A DNA stretch of 64,000 nt from Runella sp. MFBS21 (GTDB lineage: Bacteria; Bacteroidota; Bacteroidia; Cytophagales; Spirosomataceae). The notes under the pieces are model-generated. The model had not been told where the DNA came from and did not search any database. It was given only the letters and a program-made list of their open reading frames with translations. Positions 9,207 through 17,948 of this stretch are shown in pieces. The DNA is taken from assembly GCF_029433105.1 (NCBI RefSeq), contig NZ_JARNTW010000004.1, positions 352,680-416,679 of the forward strand, read 5' to 3'. Position 1 is the stretch's first letter, and each line of letters opens with the position of its first letter. The position numbers and the translations under genes were made by a program.

Positions 9207-10562
9207 TCAACTGGCCTCACCCATAAACTTCTCTTTCAAATGTTCATAAAAAGATTTACGGTCAACATAAAAACCTACTAAATTGGCGGTCATAGCAGCA
9301 AGCAATAAATAAAATATAGCCGAGTGGCGGTCGGTCATTTCTAGTACCAAAATAGCAGAAGTAAACGGAGAGCGGGTGACCCCCGTCAGGTACCCTACCA
9401 TACTTACTAAAATGACTAAGTTGTAATTGGCTTGTGCGACTTGCAACACCTGAGCAATAAGTGCTCCTAAGGTGGCGCCAGCACTTAGAGAGGTTGCAAA
9501 AACGCCGCCAGCACCTCCGCTAAGATAGCTCAACACCGGTCCCAAAAAACGCCCTGCAAATTCGTACCATTTGGCCTGTTTGTGGTCGGTAAAAAGTAGA
9601 CGATTCATAAGATCTTTACCGCTACCACCCGTCTGAGGGCCAGTGAGATAAAGCAATGTAGCGAAAAGTAATCCTAAACCTAGCACAAAAAGCACTTGTC
9701 GGGGTATGGATTTAAAATGCTTGTTTTTCCAATCACTCAAAAACAAAAGTAGTTTGGCCAGATAAGCACCCGCCAAGCCCGATATCATCCCTGCAACGAT
9801 GATTACCCACACAAAAGAAAATCCGACAGGAGTGATTTTGGGGAAACCCAAATATAGATATGGGCCGAGTAAGGCTTGGGCGGTCATCCCAGCTATGATA
9901 ACAGAGGCAAAAACCGCAGTGCGAAACTGAGTGATGTGGGTTTTGGTAAGTTCTTCTACCACAAATACGATTCCGCCTAAAGGAGTGTTAAAAGCGGCCG
10001 CCAATCCCGACGCCCCTCCCGTCACAAGCATGATGCGCTTCGATACAGGAGGCCAAAAAGAAGGTAGCAGACGATTGACAAACCGAAAAATGGAAGCCGA
10101 AATCTGTAAAGTAGGACCTTCTCTACCAATCGCCCCATGCCCCAGCAGCATACTTAAACTACTCGCAATTTTGACAATCGCAATTCGTACTCCAAGAAGC
10201 TTATCAACGCGGGTGTCGTGGCGAGGATTGGCAAGTTCGATAGATGCCATGAGTTGAGGAATCCCACTGCCTCGGGCTGTAGGTGCAAACTGCCACACCA
10301 GCCACCATGAGAGCAAGAAAAAAACAGGAATGAAAACAAAACTCCATAAAGGATATTGAATCACTAACAAAGCACCCAAATGCTCAAAAATAGAAAAAAG
10401 CTTCTCGTAAGCTACTGCTACAAAGCCTGTTAAGATAGACGCAATCCAAAAAGGAAGCGCTTGAAGCGTAAGCGTCCGTACTTCTTTATTGACAATTTTG
10501 TATTGTAGCCATTCAAGGCTATCTCTTAGTTTTTGGGTGAGCCAAGTGATTTTGTGATGCAT
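9207..10562 (-). CDS. ClC-family chloride channel/antiporter
   Basis: This is a 451-residue polytopic membrane protein of the ClC family, at the normal length for bacterial members without CBS domains. The selectivity motifs are GSGIPQ (about residue 97) and GREGPTLQ (about 143), whose Glu is the gating glutamate. The third motif reads GGVFATSLSAGA (about 350), with Thr where GxFxP normally has Pro. The helix NTPLGGIVFVVEEL keeps the acidic pair that includes the proton glutamate of E. coli ClC. That set suggests a Cl-/H+ exchanger rather than a channel. The gene is single and faces the terminator of the upstream neighbour. Exchangers of this type help in acid tolerance or halide export; the role here is inferred. 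Confidence 0.92.
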   Translation of the reverse strand: MHHKITWLTQKLRDSLEWLQYKIVNKEVRTLTLQALPFWIASILTGFVAVAYEKLFSIFEHLGALLVIQYPLWSFVFIPVFFLLSWWLVWQFAPTARGSGIPQLMASIELANPRHDTRVDKLLGVRIAIVKIASSLSMLLGHGAIGREGPTLQISASIFRFVNRLLPSFWPPVSKRIMLVTGGASGLAAAFNTPLGGIVFVVEELTKTHITQFRTAVFASVIIAGMTAQALLGPYLYLGFPKITPVGFSFVWVIIVAGMISGLAGAYLAKLLLFLSDWKNKHFKSIPRQVLFVLGLGLLFATLLYLTGPQTGGSGKDLMNRLLFTDHKQAKWYEFAGRFLGPVLSYLSGGAGGVFATSLSAGATLGALIAQVLQVAQANYNLVILVSMVGYLTGVTRSPFTSAILVLEMTDRHSAIFYLLLAAMTANLVGFYVDRKSFYEHLKEKFMGEAS

Positions 10563-10671
10563 AGCAATGAAGCGTGGAGGCAGTGTTGGAATTCAAATAA
10601 CAAAAAAAAACCTTAGCAAACGCAATCAGTGTTAAGAGATTTGTAAAATTTATGTTTTCAAAAAAAGTAAG

Positions 10672-10679
10672 TATGTTTG
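10672..10679 (+). promoter_or_regulatory. Candidate -7 box upstream of the 10724 gene
   Basis: TATGTTTG fits TAnnTTTG and lies 44 bp upstream of the ATG at 10724. No well-spaced TTG is seen upstream (the nearest leaves a 28-base spacer), so support rests on the -7 box and its position. Confidence 0.4.
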
Positions 10680-10723
10680 ACATCAGTAGATGCTGCTACA
10701 CCATATTTTTACGTTAAAAGCTT

Positions 10724-11956
10724 ATGTATTCCACTACCAGAAGTACGATATTGATATTTTTTTTGTTGAAAGCTTGTTTCGGTTTTTCTCAAGCTAATTT
10801 TATGAAAGGGGAAATTTATACTCCTTCAAAAGATACCATCTCAGGGTATATTGATTATCAAGAATGGACCCAAAGCCCGCTTAAAATTTCTTTTAAGAAG
10901 TCTTTAGATAAAGAAGTAGAGACTTTTACGACTTCTGATTTGTTGGGGTTTGAGATAATTGATACAAAAGAAAAATATGTATCGATGGATATCACACTCG
11001 AAAAACTCGTACGCGATATGGATCTAACGAAGTTTGGAACGATTGCTAAATATGCCAATCGAAAAAAAGATTTGAGGCTCAAATCTGCGTTTGTAAGGGT
11101 GCTATCGAGTGGCAAAATTACGCTCTATCATTTTGCCGATAATGAAATGGGGGAGCACTTCATCGTCAACAAAGACAAAAAAATTGAACCCTTGATTTAT
11201 CATGTTGCTATGATTGACGAGGGGGCTTTGCACATTACAACCTATCAAGACCAACTTCGATTACTGACTGCTGATGGTTGTAAGTCTTTGCCTATCAAGA
11301 ATCTGTCTTATAAAATAGTGCAACTGAGTAAGGTGATTGATAGTTATAATGCTTGCTTTAGTGAGTCGCCCGTAATGGAGACCAAAACAAGAGAAAAAGG
11401 AAAATTAGAATGGAGAATCATGGCAGGTATCAACGTCAATGCATTAAACCATACCATTTACAAAGACATTTCGGATGATGTTTATCGTGACGAATGGCGT
11501 GCTTTACCTACACCAGGAGTATTTTTAAATTATCAAGCCCCTCGCCTTAGAGGGAGATTGGCCCTACAAAATGAGGTTTATTTTTACCGTTATCAGAAAA
11601 CTTTTACGACTAGGAATGGCGATAGAAGCTTTCATCATCTATTGAGCTATATCGGTATCAACAATTTGATTAGATATAGTTTCAAAATCTCAAATCCTAC
11701 TTTTTATATGTTAGCTGGAATTTCAAACGGCATTATGATTAAAAATGAAAGTTATATGGAGTTACTAGGTAGTAAAAGAAAATTAGGGGAAGATTTTCGG
11801 AAACATGAAGTAGCAGTCGTAGCAGGGGTAGGATCTCGTTTCAAAAAAATGGCTTTTGAAGTGCGCTTTACGCTAGGAAATGGGTTTACTCCTTATCCCG
11901 ATCATCGAAGTATCAGTAAATCCCTCTCTTTTATGGGGAGATATTACATAAAATAA
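10724..11956 (+). CDS. Secreted protein of unknown function, possible outer-membrane C-terminal half
   Basis: The 410-residue product has a clear signal peptide (hydrophobic IFFLLKACFGFSQA). Residues 25-210 form a lysine-rich domain beginning MKGEIYTPSKDTISGYIDYQ, a pattern common in Bacteroidota proteins of unknown function. From about residue 225 alternating hydrophobic and aromatic strands (EWRIMAGINVNAL, GVFLNYQAPRL, LALQNEVYFYRYQ, YYIK at the end) look like a small beta barrel of the outer-membrane type. I do not recognise a named family and assign no function. A hairpin follows the stop codon. The neighbours give no clue. Confidence 0.75.
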   Translation: MYSTTRSTILIFFLLKACFGFSQANFMKGEIYTPSKDTISGYIDYQEWTQSPLKISFKKSLDKEVETFTTSDLLGFEIIDTKEKYVSMDITLEKLVRDMDLTKFGTIAKYANRKKDLRLKSAFVRVLSSGKITLYHFADNEMGEHFIVNKDKKIEPLIYHVAMIDEGALHITTYQDQLRLLTADGCKSLPIKNLSYKIVQLSKVIDSYNACFSESPVMETKTREKGKLEWRIMAGINVNALNHTIYKDISDDVYRDEWRALPTPGVFLNYQAPRLRGRLALQNEVYFYRYQKTFTTRNGDRSFHHLLSYIGINNLIRYSFKISNPTFYMLAGISNGIMIKNESYMELLGSKRKLGEDFRKHEVAVVAGVGSRFKKMAFEVRFTLGNGFTPYPDHRSISKSLSFMGRYYIK

Positions 11957-11960
11957 AATG

Positions 11961-11992
11961 CTATGAGTAATCCAAAGCCGTTGAACTCATAG
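11961..11992 (+). other. Hairpin after the 10724-11956 gene
   Basis: CTATGAGT (11961-11968) is repeated inverted as ACTCATAG (11985-11992) around a 16-base loop, starting 5 bases after the stop codon. No T-run follows, so it is at best a weak terminator or an mRNA-end stabiliser. Confidence 0.4.
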
Positions 11993-12052
11993 TCGAAAAC
12001 AAAGTCAAAAATCGCAGTTTAGTTAATATGTATTTTCAAATTGTTTAATTTA

Positions 12053-12337
12053 ATGGAAAACATTCAACACCAACAAAATGACAAGGGAGGTTCGTTTGAT
12101 TATATTTTGAATGGACAAAAATTGGCCGAAATGGCTTATATCAAGGCAGGAGATACCAAAATTATTATTGACCATACCCATGTAGATGAAAGTCTAAAGG
12201 GACAAGGTATAGGAAAACGCTTGCAAACAGAGCTTGTCGCTTATGTAAGAGCCAATGATATCAAAGTGATTCCGCTATGTCCCTTTGCCAAAGCTACTTT
12301 TCAGAAAACGCCCGAATGGCAAGATGTGTTAGCCTAA
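12053..12337 (+). CDS. Small GNAT-like N-acetyltransferase (YjdJ/NATD1 type)
   Basis: From the ATG at 12053 the protein has 94 residues; the in-frame TTG at 12041 is less likely. It matches the minimal GNAT fold of the NATD1/YjdJ group, usually 90-100 residues. Visible features are the strand IIIDHTHVDESLKGQGIGKRL, whose GQGIGKRL is the acetyl-CoA phosphate-binding loop, and the C-terminal core IPLCPFAKATFQKTPEW. The substrate is unknown for most of this group. The pirin gene follows after 15 bp on the same strand, so the two are probably co-transcribed. Confidence 0.88.
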   Translation: MENIQHQQNDKGGSFDYILNGQKLAEMAYIKAGDTKIIIDHTHVDESLKGQGIGKRLQTELVAYVRANDIKVIPLCPFAKATFQKTPEWQDVLA

Positions 12338-12352
12338 AAATCAATCAATGAT

Positions 12353-13252
12353 ATGTCAAACGTTCAGATGATTATTGAAGAGCGCCCTGCTGATATTGGG
12401 AATTTTTTGGTAGGACGATTATTGCCTTTTCGTGGTAAGAGAATGGTAGGGCCTTTTATTTTTATCGACCACATGGGGCCGGCTTATCTCAAAGAATATC
12501 AGAATATTGACGTAGGGCCACATCCGCATATTGGGCTATCTACGTTGACGTATTTGTTTGAAGGCAACATCATGCACCGCGATACCCTCGGAACGGTGGT
12601 AGAGGTAGCCCCTGGCGAAGTCAATTGGATGACCGCAGGGAAAGGCATTGTGCATTCTGAAAGAACCCCCGAATATCTGCGTCATTCCGACAAGTACCTG
12701 CATGGCTTACAGATTTGGGTGGCTTTGCCCAAAGAACTCGAACAAATGGAGCCTTCTTTTCATCATGTAGGGGCAGAAGAACTACCCACTTGGGAAGAAA
12801 ATGGGGTTATGTATAAATTGATTGCAGGTGAGGCTTTTGGTCATAGCTCTCCCGTGCCTGTATATAGCCAACTATATTTGTTGGAAATCAAAAGCGCCAC
12901 TCGCCAAACCGTCCAAATTAGTCATGGACTGTATGGCGAAGCGGGTATGTATATTCTGGAAGGCAGTATCGAAGACGGAGGCATTAGTTATGAACCAAAG
13001 AGAATACTGGTAGCCAAAAATCCACAGCTTTGTGAATTTACTCTTGAGGCCAATACCACCGTATATGTGTTTGGGGGAGAGCCTTTTCCGGAAGAAAGGT
13101 TTATTTTTTGGAATTTTGTTGCTACGAGTCAAGACCTTATCGAAAAGGCGAAAGAAGATTGGCAAAACGACTTGTTCCCAAGGATTGAAGGAGAAGGCGA
13201 CCTTGTACCTTTGCCTTCCCCTATTCCAAATTTAAAACCAAAAAAAACATAG
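12353..13252 (+). CDS. Pirin family protein
   Basis: This 299-residue bicupin matches pirin in length and motifs. The N-terminal cupin carries the metal-binding set: HPHIG (His57 and His59) and GIVHSE (His101 and Glu103). The C-terminal part holds the second cupin, with YILEGSIEDGG and VFGGEPFPE. Pirins bind Fe(II); some bacterial members degrade quercetin and others act as redox-responsive cofactors, and the sequence does not show which applies here. It follows the small GNAT gene by 15 bp. Its stop lies only 4 bases from the stop of the convergent transporter-HEAT-cNMP gene, leaving no room for a separate terminator. Confidence 0.93.
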   Translation: MSNVQMIIEERPADIGNFLVGRLLPFRGKRMVGPFIFIDHMGPAYLKEYQNIDVGPHPHIGLSTLTYLFEGNIMHRDTLGTVVEVAPGEVNWMTAGKGIVHSERTPEYLRHSDKYLHGLQIWVALPKELEQMEPSFHHVGAEELPTWEENGVMYKLIAGEAFGHSSPVPVYSQLYLLEIKSATRQTVQISHGLYGEAGMYILEGSIEDGGISYEPKRILVAKNPQLCEFTLEANTTVYVFGGEPFPEERFIFWNFVATSQDLIEKAKEDWQNDLFPRIEGEGDLVPLPSPIPNLKPKKT

Positions 13253-13256
13253 ACTC

Positions 13257-16200
13257 CTAACGGCTCGCAAGCGTACGTAGTTTGGTGTTTTGGTTGCGTA
13301 TGCGCTGACACAGAATCTTAATGATATTTTTGAGTACTTCGCCTCGTTCATCCATAAGGTCATAAAAATCAGTTTGATCGATGCGGAAAAGGTGTACATC
13401 ACTGAGGGCAGAAACCGTTGCTGAGCGGGGTTCTGCATCGAGCAGGGCTAGTTCGCCAAATACATCACCACGACCAAAGGTAGCCAATTGGACATGCCCG
13501 TCATAGATGCCTACTTCTCCGTCATAAATGACAAACATACTTGTTCCTAAGTCACCTTTCTGAAAAATCGTTTCTGCTTCTATGTAGCTTATTTCGCGCA
13601 TGATAGGAGCAATACTACTTAGCACGTTTTCGGGAGTTTCGGCAAAAAGATCCGTGTTTTTCAGAACCATGACGCGTTCTGTAATCGAAACAGTAGCAGT
13701 GCTAGAAGAGTGACTCATGAGTTGTAAATCAGGATAATTAAACAATTGGTCGAGCGGCATTCCCCGTAAAGTGAGACGAATCGTCCAGTCGGTAAAAACA
13801 TGGGAGCCTTGTTGGAGAATATAATTTTTAATGGATTCTTTGGCCGTGAAACTACCCATTTGCGCATCAATGAGGCGGATTTTGTCGGCATCGGAGGCAT
13901 TGTCGAGCAGCGCATACAAGCTGCCGTATACTTGGCGGGGTACGATATTTTCTAGTAATTCAAGCGAATTGGCACGTCGCTCACGTGAGCTATGCAGAAT
14001 ACTCGTTTGAGTACTTGAAATCGCTTCTGGGTCGTAGAGTTGTTTCAAAAATCCAAAGATACGCTGTACTATAAGGTCTTGCTCGTAGGTAAGACTATTT
14101 TTGAGGTCTTGTTCGAGCGGTTCTATTTGGGCATGTAGAAGTCTTTGAGCTAAGATTAGTTCTTCGTGCAGGAGTTTTTTAAATAATTTTTCTTCCTTTT
14201 TGAAGGAATCAAAATGATGTAACGCTTGTAAGGCCGCCGTACGAACCGATACATTGGGGCGCTGCAACAATTCGATAAGTAACCCAAAAGCTTCGGGCGT
14301 TTTCATTTGGGAGCAGGCAGCTACCGCACGGCGGGCTGTAAGAGCATCTGCATCGCTAGAGACGCGTTTTTGGAGCAAAGGGAGAGATTCTTTTTCGAGC
14401 AAAGCTAGACTTCTAGAAGCAGCTCGCCAGTGGCGCTTTTCGGCTAAAAAGTCAATCAGTTTTTGTATCAACTCGGTATCCGGAAAAACACCTGCGGTAT
14501 GAATAGCGGCATCAACCACTTCTTCATCGGAATGCTCAAAGGATAGCTTTACGAAGTCTTGAAAGGAATTTAGTTGCAGCGTTTTTACAATTTCAAGTAC
14601 CGCCAACTGACTACTACTGTTGGGGTTTTGGCGCATTGCTTCAAGCGCGGTAAGGGCAAATTTATGGTTTGGATTAGGCTTGAGCAATCCCAAAATTGCT
14701 CCTTTGCGTACCATCAAATCGGGTTTATAGAGAAGTTCGATTCCATTTTTTTCGGATTCTTTACTCACAATACGCGCCGCTGTTTGTCGAATCGCTGGCG
14801 AAACATCCTCCAACGCCATTTGTTGTAATTGGCTATTTTTAATCACCAATCCCAACTTATCAATTGCTTCCAATGCACTCAATCTCACTTGGTCGTGAGG
14901 ATACGTAAGTAGTTCACCGATAGAGGTCTGTAGTTTGTCGGAGGAGACTCCATGCATGCGATTGTGAGCGAGCCATTCGATAGCGTTTACTATTTCTTTG
15001 GGTTTGGTACTTTTGAGATTACGTAAAATAGCGTGAGTTGCTTCTTCAGGAATCGCCAAGTCTTCTACCGCTACAAAACGTTTGCTGAGAGCATCTTGGA
15101 GAGTGGAGACGTATTGGCGATAAGTACGGTACAAAAACCACAATGAGAATATAGCTCCCACGATGATTTCTTCTACCAAAAACCACTCGCTACCCTGCCA
15201 CAAATGATGACTCAAATAAAGCATCAGTCCGCCGATACCAAGTCCTAAAGGTTCATAAAAGCCTTTGGCTAGAGTATGGCCTCTGAGGCGTTGGTGGGTA
15301 GAAAGAGGCTGAAACAATACCAAAAATACGGGATCAAACAATGCCCTACGTACTACTTCAAACCCCAAATACACAAAACAGTAAGCAATGAGTTGAATAG
15401 ACTGGTCGAAGTCTCCCAAAAACACCACCGTCAATCCCAAAGCCGCTCCTAGACCTCCGATGGGTAGTAAAGCGAGCACGCGGTTGATACCAAAATGCTC
15501 GATGGTCTGGCGCGACACTACAAGTTTCACAAACGTGGCGAGTAAGTAGGTAATTGCCAAAACACCGCCAAGGTATTTCATCACATCGGCTTGGCTGTGG
15601 AGCTTGTATTTGACATTAATAAAAAAGGCATATTCAACCCCTGTGGCCATAATAGCTACTGCCGTCAGACTCAGACACATCGCAAATATCAGTTCGCTAC
15701 CTCCAAACAACTGCGTAATAAGTCGCGGCAGATGTTTGCGATGAAGAGGCTCAGAACCGTGTCCTGTAGACACATGGTGTGAACGAAAAGTCAGAACCGC
15801 TGTGTACATCGCTGCCCAAAAGAACCCAAACGCCAAAAACAACAGTACTATTAGTTCAGTATGGCCATGAATGAGTACCGCAAGCATACCCCCGAGGGCT
15901 TTGGCGGGCATGTCTCCGGCACTGATTACGCCAAAAAGTCGTTTACTTTGGCGTACATCAAATACCACGGCCGATACACCCCAAAATTCGAGATTGGTCA
16001 GAAGATAAATGGCACGGTAGCCCACCATAATCGTCACCGCTGCCGCTATGGAATGTCCTACGTTGACCAGTATCAAAATGATAGCCGTGAGAACAATCAC
16101 CGACCAAAGTACCCTGATGACCAGTTTGTCGAGACGTAGATGATGCTCAAAATAAGTGTAAAGCTTCCCAATCAGCATCATTCCCGCTGCCGAAGCCATG

Positions 16201-16373
16201 TAGGCAATAGGAAGGCTCGTTTCGGGGTGATTTTCGAGCAAAATAACATTGGCCGACACATAAATAAGCATGGTGCCGAACCCCAAGAAAAAATGATGTA
16301 AAAAAAACAGTCCGACGGTTTTGACTTCATCGGCTCTGATTCCTAAGGAACGATACAGTGGGTGAGGCAACAT
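13257..16373 (-). CDS. Transporter-like membrane domain fused to HEAT repeats and a cyclic-nucleotide-binding domain
   Basis: The protein has 1,038 residues in three parts. Residues 1-425 hold about 10-12 membrane helices resembling the MFS/ATP-ADP-translocase-like (NTT/Npt) fold. Residues 430-830 form helical HEAT-like repeats (for example SALEAIDKLG, TARRAVAACSQM, VRTAALQALHHF). Residues 890-1010 form a CRP-like cNMP domain with the phosphate-binding cassette VFGELALLDAEPRSATV, including the conserved Glu and Arg. The design implies a membrane carrier whose cytoplasmic part is gated by cAMP or cGMP; that role and the transported substrate are inferred. No DNA-binding domain follows the cNMP domain. 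A good promoter (TTG-N18-TATTTTTG) lies upstream. An adenylate cyclase is encoded 11 kb away. Confidence 0.85.
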   Translation of the reverse strand: MLPHPLYRSLGIRADEVKTVGLFFLHHFFLGFGTMLIYVSANVILLENHPETSLPIAYMASAAGMMLIGKLYTYFEHHLRLDKLVIRVLWSVIVLTAIILILVNVGHSIAAAVTIMVGYRAIYLLTNLEFWGVSAVVFDVRQSKRLFGVISAGDMPAKALGGMLAVLIHGHTELIVLLFLAFGFFWAAMYTAVLTFRSHHVSTGHGSEPLHRKHLPRLITQLFGGSELIFAMCLSLTAVAIMATGVEYAFFINVKYKLHSQADVMKYLGGVLAITYLLATFVKLVVSRQTIEHFGINRVLALLPIGGLGAALGLTVVFLGDFDQSIQLIAYCFVYLGFEVVRRALFDPVFLVLFQPLSTHQRLRGHTLAKGFYEPLGLGIGGLMLYLSHHLWQGSEWFLVEEIIVGAIFSLWFLYRTYRQYVSTLQDALSKRFVAVEDLAIPEEATHAILRNLKSTKPKEIVNAIEWLAHNRMHGVSSDKLQTSIGELLTYPHDQVRLSALEAIDKLGLVIKNSQLQQMALEDVSPAIRQTAARIVSKESEKNGIELLYKPDLMVRKGAILGLLKPNPNHKFALTALEAMRQNPNSSSQLAVLEIVKTLQLNSFQDFVKLSFEHSDEEVVDAAIHTAGVFPDTELIQKLIDFLAEKRHWRAASRSLALLEKESLPLLQKRVSSDADALTARRAVAACSQMKTPEAFGLLIELLQRPNVSVRTAALQALHHFDSFKKEEKLFKKLLHEELILAQRLLHAQIEPLEQDLKNSLTYEQDLIVQRIFGFLKQLYDPEAISSTQTSILHSSRERRANSLELLENIVPRQVYGSLYALLDNASDADKIRLIDAQMGSFTAKESIKNYILQQGSHVFTDWTIRLTLRGMPLDQLFNYPDLQLMSHSSSTATVSITERVMVLKNTDLFAETPENVLSSIAPIMREISYIEAETIFQKGDLGTSMFVIYDGEVGIYDGHVQLATFGRGDVFGELALLDAEPRSATVSALSDVHLFRIDQTDFYDLMDERGEVLKNIIKILCQRIRNQNTKLRTLASR

Positions 16374-16456
16374 AAAAGACTCTCTAGCCGAATACAGTCG
16401 GCGGGTTAAGTAAGCTAGTGTTTATGAAAAGACCGTTTAGCTTTTTCAGTTTTTGA

Positions 16457-16485
16457 CAAAAATACGGATATTGGAGAAAAAACAA
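16457..16485 (-). promoter_or_regulatory. Promoter of the transporter-HEAT-cNMP gene
   Basis: On the minus strand, TTG (16485-16483), an 18-base spacer and TATTTTTG (16464-16457) match the Bacteroidota -33/-7 consensus TTG...TAnnTTTG. Transcription would begin near 16450, giving a leader of about 75 bases before the ATG at 16373. Confidence 0.65.
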
Positions 16486-16541
16486 CGGTAAGTGAGGTGT
16501 ATCGCCAACGATTCATCATAAATCCTTAATATTTTTCGGCT

Positions 16542-17930
16542 ATGAACTTTGTGTATCCTTTCTTGGTGGCGTTTTTTCTTCTGCCATTTGAGCAAAAATT
16601 TCTGAGGCTCAAAGAAACTCTTCCACACTGGGATGAACGATTAAAATATGCTCGACTTATTGCATTTGGGTTGCTAGGTCTCCAAGTTGCTTTTAGTATC
16701 AAATGGTTGGTTCCACCCATTTTTTTTGGATTATTGGCGATGGCGGCTGTACCAGCCTATTTGCTTCGCTATCACACTCCCAACGCCCGTTTGTTACTTT
16801 GGATGATTGGCCCTTTTGGGATTGTATACTTGATTGATAATCTTTTCAAATATTGGACACCCAAATTTTACAAATCGCACGAAGAAATCTTTGACTCCGC
16901 TACAGGTATGGCGCTACTTTCGATGTTTGTGTTTGCATTGATGGCGCGCAACCAACAAAAAAGCTTTGATAAAGCCCTCAATGAAGAACGCCTCAAAAGA
17001 GAACAGGAAGAAGAGGCTAATCGTATTTTGGAAGCTAAAAAGCTAGATTTGGAGTCGCAGGTGGCTGAGCGAACGGCTGAAATTTTAAAACAAAAGGAAG
17101 AACTCCAACATGCCCTCGACAATCTGAAAGCGACCCAAGAACAGTTGATTCAATCAGAAAAACTGGCCTCTCTGGGCGAACTTACGGCGGGAATTGCCCA
17201 CGAAATCCAGAATCCGTTGAATTTTGTTAACAATTTTTCTGATGTATCAGTTGAGTTGTTAGAAGAGCTAGAAGAAGAAAGAAAAAAAGACGCCACGGAG
17301 CGAGATAGTGAGCTGGAGGAAGAAATTTTAAATGATTTGATTCAAAATTTACAAAAAATCAACCATCATGGACGCCGAGCCGCAAGTATTGTATCGGGGA
17401 TGCTGCAACATTCGAGAGCAAGTACGGGCAAAAAAGAAATCATAGATATCAATGCTTTGGCAGACGAATATATGCGGCTTAGTTATCATGGATTAAGAGC
17501 GAAGGACAAGTCTTTCAACGCCAACATGGTCACGGAGTTTGATGCTACCCTGCCAAAACTAGAAGTAATCCCGCAAGATTTGGGACGTGTTTTCTTGAAT
17601 TTAATCAACAATGCTTTTTATGCAGTATATCAGCATTCGCTTCGGCCCGAGATAGCAGGTAGCGGCTATCAACCTACGGTGTGGGTCAAAACAAAATGGA
17701 CGGGTGAGGCCGCCGAAATTTGTATTGAAGACAATGGCATGGGTATACCTGACGAAGTAAAATCTAAAATTTTTCAACCTTTCTTTACAACCAAGCCTAC
17801 CGGGCAAGGGACAGGCCTTGGGTTATCGCTGGCGTATGATATTGTTACGAAAGGTCATGGCGGTACTATTGAATTGGAAAGTGAGGAAGGAAAAGGTACT
17901 AAATTTATTATTAATTTACCGATCAATTAG
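16542..17930 (+). CDS. Membrane histidine kinase, first of three tandem paralogues
   Basis: The protein has 462 residues. The N-terminal 145 residues form about four membrane helices with no extracellular domain, followed by a long coiled coil (about 145-205) and the kinase core. The H-box is [21 protein letters not shown] (His near 221). The N-box is NLINNAFYAV, and the G boxes are DNGMGIP and [11 protein letters not shown], so it should be active. It shares this core with the next two genes, which start 18 bp and then 32 bp after the preceding stops; the three probably form one operon. No receiver-domain gene is adjacent. It lacks the jelly-roll sensor present in its two paralogues, so its input is probably membrane-borne or passed on by them. 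Confidence 0.92.
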   Translation: MNFVYPFLVAFFLLPFEQKFLRLKETLPHWDERLKYARLIAFGLLGLQVAFSIKWLVPPIFFGLLAMAAVPAYLLRYHTPNARLLLWMIGPFGIVYLIDNLFKYWTPKFYKSHEEIFDSATGMALLSMFVFALMARNQQKSFDKALNEERLKREQEEEANRILEAKKLDLESQVAERTAEILKQKEELQHALDNLKATQEQLIQSEKLASLGELTAGIAHEIQNPLNFVNNFSDVSVELLEELEEERKKDATERDSELEEEILNDLIQNLQKINHHGRRAASIVSGMLQHSRASTGKKEIIDINALADEYMRLSYHGLRAKDKSFNANMVTEFDATLPKLEVIPQDLGRVFLNLINNAFYAVYQHSLRPEIAGSGYQPTVWVKTKWTGEAAEICIEDNGMGIPDEVKSKIFQPFFTTKPTGQGTGLGLSLAYDIVTKGHGGTIELESEEGKGTKFIINLPIN

Positions 17931-17948
17931 TTTTCAAAACCTTATTGC

